Assembly (NCBI RefSeq): GCF_900166635.1
Contig: NZ_LT800497.1
Coordinates: 1,092,303-1,156,302, forward strand
Length of the DNA: 64,000 bases
Source of the DNA: Oceanobacillus timonensis
Lineage (GTDB): Bacteria; Bacillota; Bacilli; Bacillales; Amphibacillaceae
Direction of reading: 5' to 3'
Positions within the stretch are counted from its first letter, which is position 1. Each line of letters opens with the position of its first letter. This document shows, in pieces, positions 8,173-16,744 of the stretch. A model generated the notes under the pieces. That model worked only from the letters and a program-made list of their open reading frames with translations, did not search any database and was not told the DNA's origin. The position numbers and the translations under genes were made by a program.

Positions 8173-9357
8173 ATGAAATTATCAAACCGAGTGGAATCGT
8201 TAACACAATCTTCAACGATCGCAATCTCATCGAGAGCAAACGAATTAAAAGCTTCCGGGCAGGATGTGATTGCTTTGGGTTTTGGAGAACCTGATTTTAA
8301 TACACCAAAATATATCATGGATGCTGCCAAACAAGCAATGGATGATGGATTTACAAAGTATACGCCTTCAGGTGGAATACCTGAATTAAAAAATGCGATT
8401 ATCCATAAGTTTAAAAGAGATCAACATTTAACGTATACAAGTAATCAAGTAATCGTTACTGCAGGTGCTAAATATGCGCTTTATGCTCTTTTTCAGGCCA
8501 TTTTAAATGATGGCGATGAAGTGATCATCCCTGCTCCTTATTGGGTGAGTTACCCCGAACAAGTGAAACTGTCTGGCGGCGCACCTATTTATATAACCGC
8601 TCTGGAGGAGAATGATTTTAAAATCACAAGTGAACAGCTGGAGCAGGCAATTACTCCAAAAACGAAAATGTTAATCATCAATTCGCCTGGGAATCCGACG
8701 GGAATGATGTATAACAAAGATGAGCTGGAACAAATCGGAAAGGTTTGTTTAAAGCACAATATTGTTATCGTTTCTGATGAAATCTATGAACAGCTGATTT
8801 ATACAACAGACGAGCATGTATCCATTGCTGCGTTATCAGAGGAATTAAAAAACCAGACAGTTATTATAAATGGGGTAAGTAAATCCCATGCAATGACAGG
8901 TTGGCGTATTGGTTATGCTGTTGGACCGGAGCCCATTATAAAAGCAATGACTAACCTAGCCTCCCATGTAACATCCAACCCGACATCTATTTCACAATAT
9001 GCAGCATTGGAGGCATATGAGAATGAACAAGACAATAGGGTGACGGAAATGAAAGAGATTTTTTCGGAACGTTTACATGTGTTTTATGATTTACTGGTTG
9101 ATATTCCAGGAATTACTTGCGTCAAACCAAAAGGGGCTTTTTATTTATTTCCTAATGTAAAAGAAGCGGCAACAGCAGGCGGTTTCCAATCTGTTGATGA
9201 GTGGGGAAAAGCGTTATTAGAAGAAGAAAAAGTAGCGCTTGTGCCAGGATCCGGTTTTGGAGCTCCTGACTATGTTCGGTTATCCTATGCTACCTCCACA
9301 GAATTGTTAGAAGAAGCTGCTAGAAGAATAAAACGTTTTGTAGTCAACAATAAATAG
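8173..9357 (+). CDS. Class I/II PLP-dependent aminotransferase (AspC-like)
   Basis: 394 residues, close to the usual length of bacterial aspartate aminotransferases of the Ib type. The PLP Lys is K237 in NGVSKSHAMTGWRIGY. NSPGNPTG (170-177) and SDEIYEQ (201-207) are the expected cofactor-contact motifs. It transfers an amino group between an amino acid and 2-oxoglutarate or a related acceptor. It is the last gene of the presumed catabolic unit and is followed by a hairpin terminator. The exact amino donor is not predictable. Confidence 0.85.
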   Translation: MKLSNRVESLTQSSTIAISSRANELKASGQDVIALGFGEPDFNTPKYIMDAAKQAMDDGFTKYTPSGGIPELKNAIIHKFKRDQHLTYTSNQVIVTAGAKYALYALFQAILNDGDEVIIPAPYWVSYPEQVKLSGGAPIYITALEENDFKITSEQLEQAITPKTKMLIINSPGNPTGMMYNKDELEQIGKVCLKHNIVIVSDEIYEQLIYTTDEHVSIAALSEELKNQTVIINGVSKSHAMTGWRIGYAVGPEPIIKAMTNLASHVTSNPTSISQYAALEAYENEQDNRVTEMKEIFSERLHVFYDLLVDIPGITCVKPKGAFYLFPNVKEAATAGGFQSVDEWGKALLEEEKVALVPGSGFGAPDYVRLSYATSTELLEEAARRIKRFVVNNK

Positions 9358-9643
9358 GGAAGCTTGTCTTATACAATGATAAAAAAGAAATGAAACATGT
9401 AATGATAGAAAAGGGCGGAAGGGATTGCTTCATCGTTTTGATATCAATCATTCCCGTCCGCTTCTTTTTCTTTATTCTTTTATATAGTAGCTTTAATTTA
9501 AACATGATAATATTTGTAACAAGACTGACCCCTAATATCGTAAAGCCGATTCCTGTGGAGATAGCGTTAACCCAAAATAGGATTAGTATAAACAGGACGC
9601 TGACAATGAATACTTCTAAATAATTTCTTTGTCTAGCCGTCAT
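9344..9643 (-). CDS. Small putative membrane protein
   Basis: About 99 residues from an ATG at 9643, with GGAG 7 bases upstream on the minus strand. The N-terminal half holds one or two hydrophobic segments (FIVSVLFILILFWVN and FTILGVSLVTNIIMF), followed by the basic stretch KRIKKKKR. I do not recognise a family. The 3' end overlaps the terminator and the end of the aminotransferase gene on the other strand, so the true C-terminus, or the gene itself, is uncertain. Confidence 0.4.
   Translation of the reverse strand: MTARQRNYLEVFIVSVLFILILFWVNAISTGIGFTILGVSLVTNIIMFKLKLLYKRIKKKKRTGMIDIKTMKQSLPPFSIITCFISFLSLYKTSFPIYC
9415..9470 (+). terminator. Terminator of the catabolic cluster
   Basis: An imperfect stem pairs GCGGAAGGGATTG (9415-9427) with CAATCATTCCCGTCCGC (9445-9461) and is followed by the T-rich tract TTCTTTTTCTTT. 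It lies about 60 bases after the aminotransferase stop codon. Confidence 0.65.
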
Positions 9644-9717
9644 AAGCATGCTCCAATCTAAATTGGCTTATCGCAGTGTGACTGACAGTAGAATCCCTGC
9701 TGAGGAAGTTTCCAGTT

Positions 9718-10743
9718 TTAACGCTTTTCTATCTTCTCTTCTTCCTGTTCTTGTTTCCCTCGTTTATAGAAGTAACTATATAATGACCGCAACGTTTCCG
9801 CATTCAAATCCATATTATTTTCATACGCATATTTCACAGCATATCCCATCGCCAGTGTCATTCCTCCTGCAACACTCCCGCCGATAACAGAACCTGCGCC
9901 GGGAACGAATTTGGATACCTGCCGGAAAATGGTTTTTCCGATATTGCCGGTAATGGTGGCAATCGTCAATTCTTTTGCTTTCTTTTTGGATAAAGGTTTT
10001 TCATACAAGGTTGCCAGTTTGACCATCAAGCCAACCTGTATGCCTGTCAGCGGGATAAAGTCAGATCCGGGCAGAGGTGCTGCTCCGACAGCGGTTGCTG
10101 ATCCGGAAGCTGCTAAAATCCATTTGTTTGCTGTGGAAGATTTTTCTTTAATCAGCCTGGCGAATTGAACTTCCTTTTCTTTTTTTTTCAGAATTTCTAA
10201 AATCTCATTTCGTAATTGATTGATATTTTCCCCGGTACGGGATGAAATCGGGATCACCGGATAACGCTTTGACGTATGATCCTTCACATATTGAACAAGT
10301 GCCGGGATATCATCTGCTGCATCAATTTTATTTAATACAAAAACAATCTGTTTATTCTCTTTGCGGATGGTTTCAAATGATTTTCTTTCTCCTTCTGAAA
10401 AAACGGTTCCAGCGGCATTTAAGAAAAATAAGATGACATCTGCCTCGCGGTAAAAACGATATGTTTCTTCTGAATTGGTCTGGTTAATATCATCCAGCCC
10501 AGGCGTATCCGCAAAAATAATTTTGTCGCGATACACATATTTATCAATACCGGCTGTTTCTCCCGGGCGTGCACCGACTTTTGCAACTTCATCACCGATC
10601 AGCTGATTAATGGTGGACGATTTACCAGTGTTGATATCACCAATCATGGCAAAAATAATGTCTTTGTCTAATTGTTTATTTATTTTTTTGGTTTCTTCAT
10701 CATATGCTTTATTAAAATCTTTTTCATTAAATTTGGACATCAT
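9718..10743 (-). CDS. Era/YcjF-like GTPase with C-terminal DUF697-type domain
   Basis: About 341 residues. I start it at the ATG at 10743, about 5 bases after AGGAAGGAG; the GTG at 10749 touches that site. G1 GDINTGKSS, G3 FADTPGLDD, G4 NKID and G5-like SSRTG mark a TRAFAC GTPase in the first about 190 residues. The C-terminal half has Gly/Ala-rich hydrophobic helices (GSATAVGAAPLPGSDFIPLT, GSVIGGSVAGGMTLAMGYAV), typical of DUF697 proteins that contact membranes. Its function is not known. It appears to be a single-gene unit. Confidence 0.85.
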   Translation of the reverse strand: MMSKFNEKDFNKAYDEETKKINKQLDKDIIFAMIGDINTGKSSTINQLIGDEVAKVGARPGETAGIDKYVYRDKIIFADTPGLDDINQTNSEETYRFYREADVILFFLNAAGTVFSEGERKSFETIRKENKQIVFVLNKIDAADDIPALVQYVKDHTSKRYPVIPISSRTGENINQLRNEILEILKKKEKEVQFARLIKEKSSTANKWILAASGSATAVGAAPLPGSDFIPLTGIQVGLMVKLATLYEKPLSKKKAKELTIATITGNIGKTIFRQVSKFVPGAGSVIGGSVAGGMTLAMGYAVKYAYENNMDLNAETLRSLYSYFYKRGKQEQEEEKIEKR

Positions 10744-10749
10744 CGACAC

Positions 10750-11050
10750 TCCTTCCTGTTACTATTCCCTTTTGATTACAATCATACACCATTATTGGAA
10801 TGGAGGATAAAATTTTAATGATTAAAAAGGGAAATATCAAAATCAATAATTGCCAAACCAAGCGTGATAAGCAGCGGTTGCTAAGAAAGAACACTGCGCT
10901 TTCCGCAGGCTTGAGCTCCGCCTCCGCTCGCTAGTTGTAAAAATCATATCTAAATATATATTTCAACCATTGATTTTGAGGGGAGAGCTGTAAAAAGGAC
11001 TGTCAGAATAAGAATTAACCATTTTATCTTATCTGAAAATTTCAATCCTT
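10750..11050. repeat. Intergenic region with a short GC-rich repeat relic
   Basis: About 300 non-coding bases upstream of the acyl-CoA synthetase. The segment around 10870-10935 (CACTGCGCTTTCCGCAGGC, later CTCCGCCTCCGCTCGCTAG) is far richer in GC than its surroundings. It shares the CGCTTTCCG word with the repeats at 5547 and 39470. It looks like a fragment of a Bacillaceae interspersed repeat. No open reading frame is convincing here. Confidence 0.4.
11027..11041. promoter_or_regulatory. Weak CodY-box-like site
   Basis: TCTTATCTGAAAATT matches the CodY consensus AATTTTCWGAAAATT at 12 of 15 positions and lies just before the -35 of the acyl-CoA synthetase promoter. Three mismatches make it only a candidate. 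Confidence 0.3.
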
Positions 11051-11079
11051 TTGAAGTTGTTCTTATTTCTTGCTATAAT
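11051..11079 (+). promoter_or_regulatory. SigA-type promoter of the acyl-CoA synthetase gene
   Basis: TTGAAG (11051-11056) and TATAAT (11074-11079) are separated by 17 bases, and the gene starts 43 bases after the -10 box. Confidence 0.7.
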
Positions 11080-11121
11080 GACTAACATATAGTACGAGGT
11101 ACTAATTAGAGGAGGAATAGC

Positions 11122-12702
11122 ATGGAAAGATCAGATTTAATTGCACCAGATCGATATAATATTACTTCAGAATTTGAAAAATATGCGGCGGATGAAGGAA
11201 GAAAAGCAGTTATTTTAGAAGATCAAAATGGAAATACGAAAGAAATCACGTATACCAACTTGATGAAGAATGCCAATAAAATCGGTAACATCCTGTTAGA
11301 ACACGGTTTGAAACGCGGCGATAAAATCATGGTTATGCTGCCGCGCTGTATAGAGACGTATGAAATATATATTGCGGCCTTAAAAACGGGAATGATAGTT
11401 ACGCCAAGCTCCGAAATGCTGCGGACGAAAGATTTGCAATTCCGTATCTCGCATGCGGAAGTGGATGCGGTGATAGCAACGGAAGCGTATGTTGATGAAT
11501 TTAAAGACGTGGTGGAGTATGAAGAACTTACCAAATTTAGTGTGGGAGAAGAGGTGAAAGACTGGATATCCATTGATAAAGAGAAAGCACAGGCATCTGA
11601 TCAATTGGAGGCGGTAGAAACCTCCAGAGATGATATTGCGTTTTTATCGTATACATCCGGAACAACAGGCAATCCCAAGGCAGTTATTCACACGCATGGC
11701 TGGGGCTTTGCGCATATGTCCACAGCTCCACGCTATTGGCTCAGTATTCAAGATAAAGATACCGTTTGGGCAACAGCTGCACCAGGCTGGCAAAAATGGG
11801 TGTGGAGTCCATTTTTATCGATCATGGGGACCGGCGCAACGGCATTTGTTTATGCTGGACGATTTGATGCAGCTAAATACTTGGAACTCTTGCAGAAACA
11901 TCAGGTGAATGTGTTGTGCTGTACGCCGACAGAGTACCGTTTAATGGCAAAGCTTCCGAATTTAAGTGATTATAATTTGAGTGCATTGCACAGTACGGTT
12001 TCTGCCGGAGAACCTTTGAATCGGGAAGTTATTGATAAGTTCCAAGAGCATTTTAATGTAACCGTCAGAGATGGCTATGGTCAGACAGAAAGTACATTGC
12101 TGCTCGGATTCTTAAAAGGAATGGAAGTACGCCCGGGATCAATGGGAAAACCGACTCCTGGAAATGAAGTTGTCATCATTGATGAAGACGGGGAACTGAC
12201 AAAAACCGGCGAAGTAGGAGATATCGCAATTCCGCTTAATACAGCTGCTTTATATAAAGGTTACTATAAAGATGAAGAAAAAACGAAAAGAAAACAACGC
12301 GGTGATTACTACATTACTGGAGACCAGGCAAGTATGGATGAAGACGGCTATTTCTGGTTTGAGGGACGAAGTGATGATATTATTATCAGTTCCGGCTATA
12401 CGATTGGGCCGTTTGAAGTGGAAGACACGCTTGTCAAACATCCGGATGTGAAAGAATGTGCGGTCGTTGCCAGCCCGGATCCGGTAAGAGGAAATGTTGT
12501 CAAAGCATTTGTTATCTTACAAGATAATATTATCGGTAATGATGACGTGGTTGATATGCTGCAGCGTTATGTGAAGGACGAGATTGCGCCATACAAATAC
12601 CCGCGGAAAATAGAGTTTGTTTCCGAATTGCCGAAAACAACCTCTGGAAAAATACGCCGTGTGGAGTTAAGACAGAAAGAATATAATAACCAATACATGT
12701 AA
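11122..12702 (+). CDS. AMP-forming acyl-CoA synthetase (acetyl/medium-chain type)
   Basis: 526 residues. The ATP/AMP signature SYTSGTTGNPKAVIHTH is near residue 175. Further motifs are RDGYGQTEST, YYITGDQASMDEDGYFWFEGR and C-terminal PKTTSGKIRRVELR, which carries the adenylate-forming Lys. The length and the WGWxKWVW-like acyl pocket resemble B. subtilis YtcI and medium-chain acyl-CoA synthetases. It activates a carboxylic acid to its CoA thioester with ATP. GGAGG precedes the ATG. The dipeptidase gene follows after 14 bases and is probably co-transcribed. The chain-length preference is unknown. Confidence 0.88.
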   Translation: MERSDLIAPDRYNITSEFEKYAADEGRKAVILEDQNGNTKEITYTNLMKNANKIGNILLEHGLKRGDKIMVMLPRCIETYEIYIAALKTGMIVTPSSEMLRTKDLQFRISHAEVDAVIATEAYVDEFKDVVEYEELTKFSVGEEVKDWISIDKEKAQASDQLEAVETSRDDIAFLSYTSGTTGNPKAVIHTHGWGFAHMSTAPRYWLSIQDKDTVWATAAPGWQKWVWSPFLSIMGTGATAFVYAGRFDAAKYLELLQKHQVNVLCCTPTEYRLMAKLPNLSDYNLSALHSTVSAGEPLNREVIDKFQEHFNVTVRDGYGQTESTLLLGFLKGMEVRPGSMGKPTPGNEVVIIDEDGELTKTGEVGDIAIPLNTAALYKGYYKDEEKTKRKQRGDYYITGDQASMDEDGYFWFEGRSDDIIISSGYTIGPFEVEDTLVKHPDVKECAVVASPDPVRGNVVKAFVILQDNIIGNDDVVDMLQRYVKDEIAPYKYPRKIEFVSELPKTTSGKIRRVELRQKEYNNQYM

Positions 12703-12716
12703 GTGAGGGTCCTGGA

Positions 12717-13658
12717 ATGAAGGTAATTGACACACATTGTGATGCGTTATTAAAGCTGCAGACAGCACGTCTGCAGGATAAAAATTTAGATTTTCGGAAT
12801 GCGCCGGAGATAGAGACCAATTTGCAGCGGTTGAAAGCGGGAAATGTGAAAGTACAGTTTTTTGCGATTTTCGTCAATCCGGAAGAAATTGCTGCAACAG
12901 ATCAATGGAAACATGCACAGGAACAGGCTGCAATCTTTCACGAAGAAATCATTGCTAAAAATGAACAAGTCATATTTATTCAGGACTGGAAGGATATCCA
13001 CACGTTGGCTCCGGATGAAATTGGTGCTGTACTGACGTTAGAAGGAGCTGAAGCCATCGGCAATGATATAGAAAAGCTCCGTACCCTTTATCAGATGGGC
13101 GTGAAGTCGTTTGGGCTGACATGGAATCCTGCCAATCTATGTGCGGATGGTGCAGAGGAGCCTCGGGGAGCAGGCCTTACCCGGCTAGGGAAAGAAGTTG
13201 TCCGGCTAAATAACGCCAATCGCGTGTTGACAGATGTATCCCATCTTTCCGTAAAAGCATTCTGGGATGTGATAGAGCTTGCAAAATACCCTGTTGCATC
13301 GCATTCAAATGTCCGGGCAATCTGTGATCATCCAAGGAACTTATATGATGATCAGCTGCAAGCATTGATTGCTAAAAATGCACCTATTCACTTGGCGCTT
13401 TATCCTGTGTTCTTGAAAAAAGATGCAATCACTGCAACGGTTGCCGACCTTTGTAAGCATATTGATCATATTTGTGCTTTGGGCGGTGAAAAGCATATTG
13501 GCTTTGGATCAGATTTCGATGGAATAAATTATTATATGGATCATGTTACTAATGCGTCGGGCTATGATTATTTATTGAATGAATTACAAAAGCATTATTC
13601 TGAGGAGCAGGTAAGAGGCTTTGCTTATCAAAATGTTATGAATTTGCTTCCGGATTGA
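12717..13658 (+). CDS. Membrane-type (renal) dipeptidase, family M19
   Basis: 313 residues, the usual size for bacterial M19 metallopeptidases. Metal-binding and family motifs are IDTHCDALLK at the N-terminus, LTLEGAEAIG, LTWNPANLCADG, VDVSHLS-type TDVSHLSVKAFWD and ASHSNVRAICDHPRNL. The C-terminal GFGSDFDGI is also typical. It would hydrolyse dipeptides, including those with D-residues, with two zinc ions. It starts 14 bases after the acyl-CoA synthetase stop, with GAGGG in between, so the two form an operon that ends in a strong terminator. Confidence 0.88.
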   Translation: MKVIDTHCDALLKLQTARLQDKNLDFRNAPEIETNLQRLKAGNVKVQFFAIFVNPEEIAATDQWKHAQEQAAIFHEEIIAKNEQVIFIQDWKDIHTLAPDEIGAVLTLEGAEAIGNDIEKLRTLYQMGVKSFGLTWNPANLCADGAEEPRGAGLTRLGKEVVRLNNANRVLTDVSHLSVKAFWDVIELAKYPVASHSNVRAICDHPRNLYDDQLQALIAKNAPIHLALYPVFLKKDAITATVADLCKHIDHICALGGEKHIGFGSDFDGINYYMDHVTNASGYDYLLNELQKHYSEEQVRGFAYQNVMNLLPD

Positions 13659-13678
13659 GACACTCCATATGAAACAAA

Positions 13679-13711
13679 AGAGGCGGAATACGTATGCTGT
13701 ATTCCGCCTCT
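13679..13711. terminator. Bidirectional terminator after the dipeptidase
   Basis: A perfect 13-base stem, AGAGGCGGAATAC paired with GTATTCCGCCTCT, has a 7-base loop. A/T-rich flanks on both sides allow it to serve the dipeptidase on the plus strand and the YitT gene on the minus strand. Confidence 0.8.
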
Positions 13712-13722
13712 TTACCTGCATT

Positions 13723-14589
13723 TTAAAATTTCTGCCCATAATACTTATCCAGGGAGAAACCTCTTCCAAGAATCTCGGAAGCACTGATAAAAATAGTGAA
13801 AGCTTCCGGGGTTTCTTCCTGCAGTAATTTCTTCAGCTTCACAGCTTCTGTTTGTTCTGCCACAACCAATATCATGGTTTTATCCATTTTGGTATAGCCG
13901 CCGACAGACCGGATTTTAGTAAGCCCTCGGTCAATACCTGTCTGGATAAGCTCTTGCACTTTTTCTTCCTCGTCCGTGATAATCATCACCAATTTCGTTG
14001 CAGATGTCCGTAATTGAACAATATCTATCGCTTTACCGCTGATATAGATGGCCATTAATGCAAATAGCGTCAGTTCGAAACTGAATACAAAAATGGAAGT
14101 AATCACCACGAGTCCATCTACCATAAATTGCGAATAACCGCTGGAAATACCGGTGAATTTCTTCACAATTTGGGCAATCGCTGCTGTGCCGCCAGTAGAT
14201 CCGCTTCCTTTGTAAACAATTCCTAAACCTGCTCCTAAAATAAGCCCACCGTAAAGGGCGCTTAGGAACGGATTAGTCACTGTAATCGGAATATCAGCCG
14301 ATAGAAAAATAACAAATGGAACCCAAAATGTCCCAAGCAGTGTTTTAATACTGAAATCCTTTCCTAAAGTGATCCATCCGATAATAAAAATAGGAATATT
14401 AATGACAAATTGGCTGAGTGCCGGATTGATCGTATATAATTCATACAAAATGGTACTTACTCCGGATAGACCGCCAGCAGCTAATCGTGCTGGCAGGAAG
14501 AAAATATTATAGGTCAATCCAACAATGGTTGCCCCTATAATAATATAGGCATATTCTTTCCATGCATTCGACTGTTTTGTGTTAACCAT
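13723..14589 (-). CDS. YitT-family membrane protein
   Basis: 288 residues. The first about 200 residues hold five or so transmembrane segments of the YitT type (DUF161), including the glycine-rich GLILGAGLGIVYKGSGSTGG. The last about 90 residues form the soluble DUF2179 domain, with motif VRSVGGYTKMDKTMILVVAE shortened here to its core. Bacillus genomes carry several paralogues (YitT, YpjC, YqfU, YvjA, YxkD) of unknown function. The start has AAAGGA upstream. It is probably transcribed alone. Confidence 0.85.
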   Translation of the reverse strand: MVNTKQSNAWKEYAYIIIGATIVGLTYNIFFLPARLAAGGLSGVSTILYELYTINPALSQFVINIPIFIIGWITLGKDFSIKTLLGTFWVPFVIFLSADIPITVTNPFLSALYGGLILGAGLGIVYKGSGSTGGTAAIAQIVKKFTGISSGYSQFMVDGLVVITSIFVFSFELTLFALMAIYISGKAIDIVQLRTSATKLVMIITDEEEKVQELIQTGIDRGLTKIRSVGGYTKMDKTMILVVAEQTEAVKLKKLLQEETPEAFTIFISASEILGRGFSLDKYYGQKF

Positions 14590-14670
14590 GTATGATGTTC
14601 CTTTCCCGACAATGATAATAAAACCTATATTAATGTATCACTGTTAGGAACAAGAGTAAACAGCACACCT

Positions 14671-15132
14671 TTAAAGCGATAAAGCAACCGGATTTGTTTC
14701 TGTCAATGGCTTTATAATACGCTGAACAAATTTTTCAAGCAAAGCTGGAAGCAGCGAACCAACCAGTGGGGCGCTCATTTTTCCGGTCAGCCCTTTTAAT
14801 TCAAGTTCTACTAAACAGGTCAGCTTGGAGGAACGGGAAGAAAGGCATGAAAGTTCAAAACAGCCGCTTCCTAAACAACGATTTTCCGAATCATGAAATC
14901 GGAATTGAACGGTTGACGGAGATACGATTTCTGTCATTGTGACATAGAGCTTTAGATGCTTCGTAATCGTCCCTGCCTTTCCTTGAAGTTCCCAAATGGA
15001 GTCCATTGGGGAAACGTTCTTATGTGTCTGATAACCGGGAACCTGCTTCGCCCAATTGGACCAATCTTCTAAATAACGCCACACATCGGATTGGGACAGG
15101 TTCATGTTCAAGCTGTAATCTGCTTTTAACAT
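14671..15132 (-). CDS. SRPBCC-family protein (CoxG/START-like fold)
   Basis: 153 residues starting at the ATG at 15132, which is preceded by AAGGAGG; an ATG further upstream has no site. The protein begins with the typical strand-helix pattern of helix-grip proteins (SQSDVWRYLEDWSNWAKQVPG), followed by alternating strands and a long C-terminal helix (LLPALLEKFVQRIIKPL). Such proteins bind hydrophobic ligands or act in CO-dehydrogenase maturation (CoxG). No Cox genes are near, so a specific role cannot be assigned. It is divergent from the SASP gene. Confidence 0.75.
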   Translation of the reverse strand: MLKADYSLNMNLSQSDVWRYLEDWSNWAKQVPGYQTHKNVSPMDSIWELQGKAGTITKHLKLYVTMTEIVSPSTVQFRFHDSENRCLGSGCFELSCLSSRSSKLTCLVELELKGLTGKMSAPLVGSLLPALLEKFVQRIIKPLTETNPVALSL

Positions 15133-15314
15133 CAAAAGTTCCTCCTTCTTAAACACGTACTTTGAGCTTTTTTAAATCACTTGCTATACATATGTACGGT
15201 TTTTAGTACTTATGCTAAAATTTTTGGAACTACGCGTATAGTTTATCTGGTTTTGCAAAAGATAAAAGCAAGCAAGTGCACTACTTGCTTTTGAATAAAA
15301 GAGGAGGGTCTCTG

Positions 15315-15515
15315 GTGGCTGACAAACGAAGAAATGCGTTGTTAGTACCGCAAGCAGAACGTGCAGTGAATCAGATGAAAGAGGAAATCGCTGGGGAAAT
15401 GCATGTGAATTTAGGAGCTGACACCACGGCCCGTGAAAACGGAGCAGTCGGCGGTGAAATGGTTAAACGAATGATCCGGATGGCTGAGGGCAGCATTACG
15501 GATCCGAAAAAATAG
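15315..15515 (+). CDS. Alpha/beta-type small acid-soluble spore protein
   Basis: 66 residues from a GTG with GAGGAGGG about 7 bases upstream. LLVPQAERAVNQMKEEIA and the GADTTARENGAVGGEMVKRM region match the two conserved blocks of alpha/beta SASPs. The GPR germination-protease site would lie in the first block. These proteins coat spore DNA and give UV and heat resistance. Expression in the forespore under SigG is expected for the family; I could not place a convincing SigG promoter. A terminator follows. It is direct evidence for a spore-forming host. Confidence 0.92.
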   Translation: MADKRRNALLVPQAERAVNQMKEEIAGEMHVNLGADTTARENGAVGGEMVKRMIRMAEGSITDPKK

Positions 15516-15560
15516 CCTGGCTCACAGCTTGAAAAAATACCCGCTCTAATGTTCTAAATA

Positions 15561-15603
15561 GAAAATCCTGTAGAGAGAATATCCTTCTTTCTACAGGGTT
15601 TTC
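15561..15603 (+). terminator. Terminator after the SASP gene
   Basis: GAAAATCCTGTAGA pairs with TCTACAGGGTTTTC around a short loop and is followed by TTGTTTTTTT. Confidence 0.8.
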
Positions 15604-15698
15604 TTGTTTTTTTAAGTGAAGCAGCCATAAAATAACTCCGGATTATTATCAGAATTGCAGAATCTTGTGATAAAATGTGTGGAAAGGGAGGAAATAGA

Positions 15699-16616
15699 AT
15701 GAAACGTATCCAATTAGGTAATAGTACATTGTCTGTTCCCATTATTTCTTTAGGGTGTATGGTCATGCAGCAAAGTTCAAAGGAAGATGCGAATAAAGTG
15801 ATTCATAATGCGTTAGAGCATGAAGTTGATTTTTTTGACCATGCGGATATTTATGGAAAAGGAGAATCGGAATCGGTATTTGCAGATGCCATTGATTTGA
15901 CTCCTTCTATGCGTGAAAAAATGATTATTCAGTCAAAAGCAGGGATTCGTAATGGATTTTATGATTCTTCCAAAGAATATTTAATTGCATCGGTTGAAAA
16001 TAGTCTGAAGCGATTGAAGACAGATTATTTGGATGTATTTCTGATTCACCGTCCGGACGCTTTGATGGATCCCGAAGAAGTGGCAGAAGCATTTTCAGAG
16101 TTAGAAAAAAGCGGGAAAGTCCGGCATTTCGGAGTGAGTAATTTCCGGCCGCGTCAGATTGAATTACTGAAAAAATACGTAGAGCAGGATTTGGTAGCCA
16201 ACCAATTACAGTTAAGCGTCACCAATTCCGGGATGATAGATCAGGGATTATATGCTAATACATCTTTTGATCAGGCAATGGATTTGGACGGCGGGGTCAT
16301 TGATTATAGTCAGATAACCAATATGACCATTCAAGCCTGGTCACCACTTCGTTATGGTTTCTTCGGTGGATTTATTATGGATCGGGACGCTTATCCAGAA
16401 TTAAACAAAGCCTTGGACAAGCTAGGAGAGAAATACGGTGTCGCACGTGAAACCATTGCTATAGCATGGATTTTACGTCATCCTGCTAATATTCAGACCG
16501 TTATCGGGACCATGACTCCGAAACGTCTGTCAGAAATGGTGAAGGCAGCAGATATTACGTTGACGAGAGAAGAGTGGTATCAGTTGTGGCAGGCTGCAGG
16601 TAATAAATTATTATAG
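15699..16616 (+). CDS. Aldo/keto reductase (YcsN-like)
   Basis: 305 residues from the ATG at 15699, after GGGAGG. The catalytic tetrad of the AKR superfamily is visible: Asp and Tyr in FDHADIYGKGESE, Lys in IIQSKAGI and His in VFLIHRPDAL. NADPH-binding residues lie toward the C-terminus near TVIGTMTPKRLSEM. It would reduce aldehydes or ketones with NADPH. The sequence resembles B. subtilis YcsN and E. coli YdhF; the physiological substrate is unknown. It is a single gene with a shared terminator downstream. Confidence 0.88.
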   Translation: MKRIQLGNSTLSVPIISLGCMVMQQSSKEDANKVIHNALEHEVDFFDHADIYGKGESESVFADAIDLTPSMREKMIIQSKAGIRNGFYDSSKEYLIASVENSLKRLKTDYLDVFLIHRPDALMDPEEVAEAFSELEKSGKVRHFGVSNFRPRQIELLKKYVEQDLVANQLQLSVTNSGMIDQGLYANTSFDQAMDLDGGVIDYSQITNMTIQAWSPLRYGFFGGFIMDRDAYPELNKALDKLGEKYGVARETIAIAWILRHPANIQTVIGTMTPKRLSEMVKAADITLTREEWYQLWQAAGNKLL

Positions 16617-16701
16617 AAGCTGAACAAATAGCAGCTATTTTCGTATAAAAAATATACGATTTCAAACGTTAGCGTATGATAAAGGAATCCCGTTCATACA
16701 C

Positions 16702-16739
16702 AAAAATCAGACCGGAGAGTACTCTCCGGTCTGATTTTT
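16702..16739. terminator. Perfect bidirectional terminator
   Basis: A 38-base perfect palindrome: AAAAATCAGACCGGAGAGT (16702-16720) is followed directly by its complement. Runs of A and T at its ends let it terminate both the aldo/keto reductase (plus) and ilvE (minus). Confidence 0.85.
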
Positions 16740-16744
16740 AAGGA

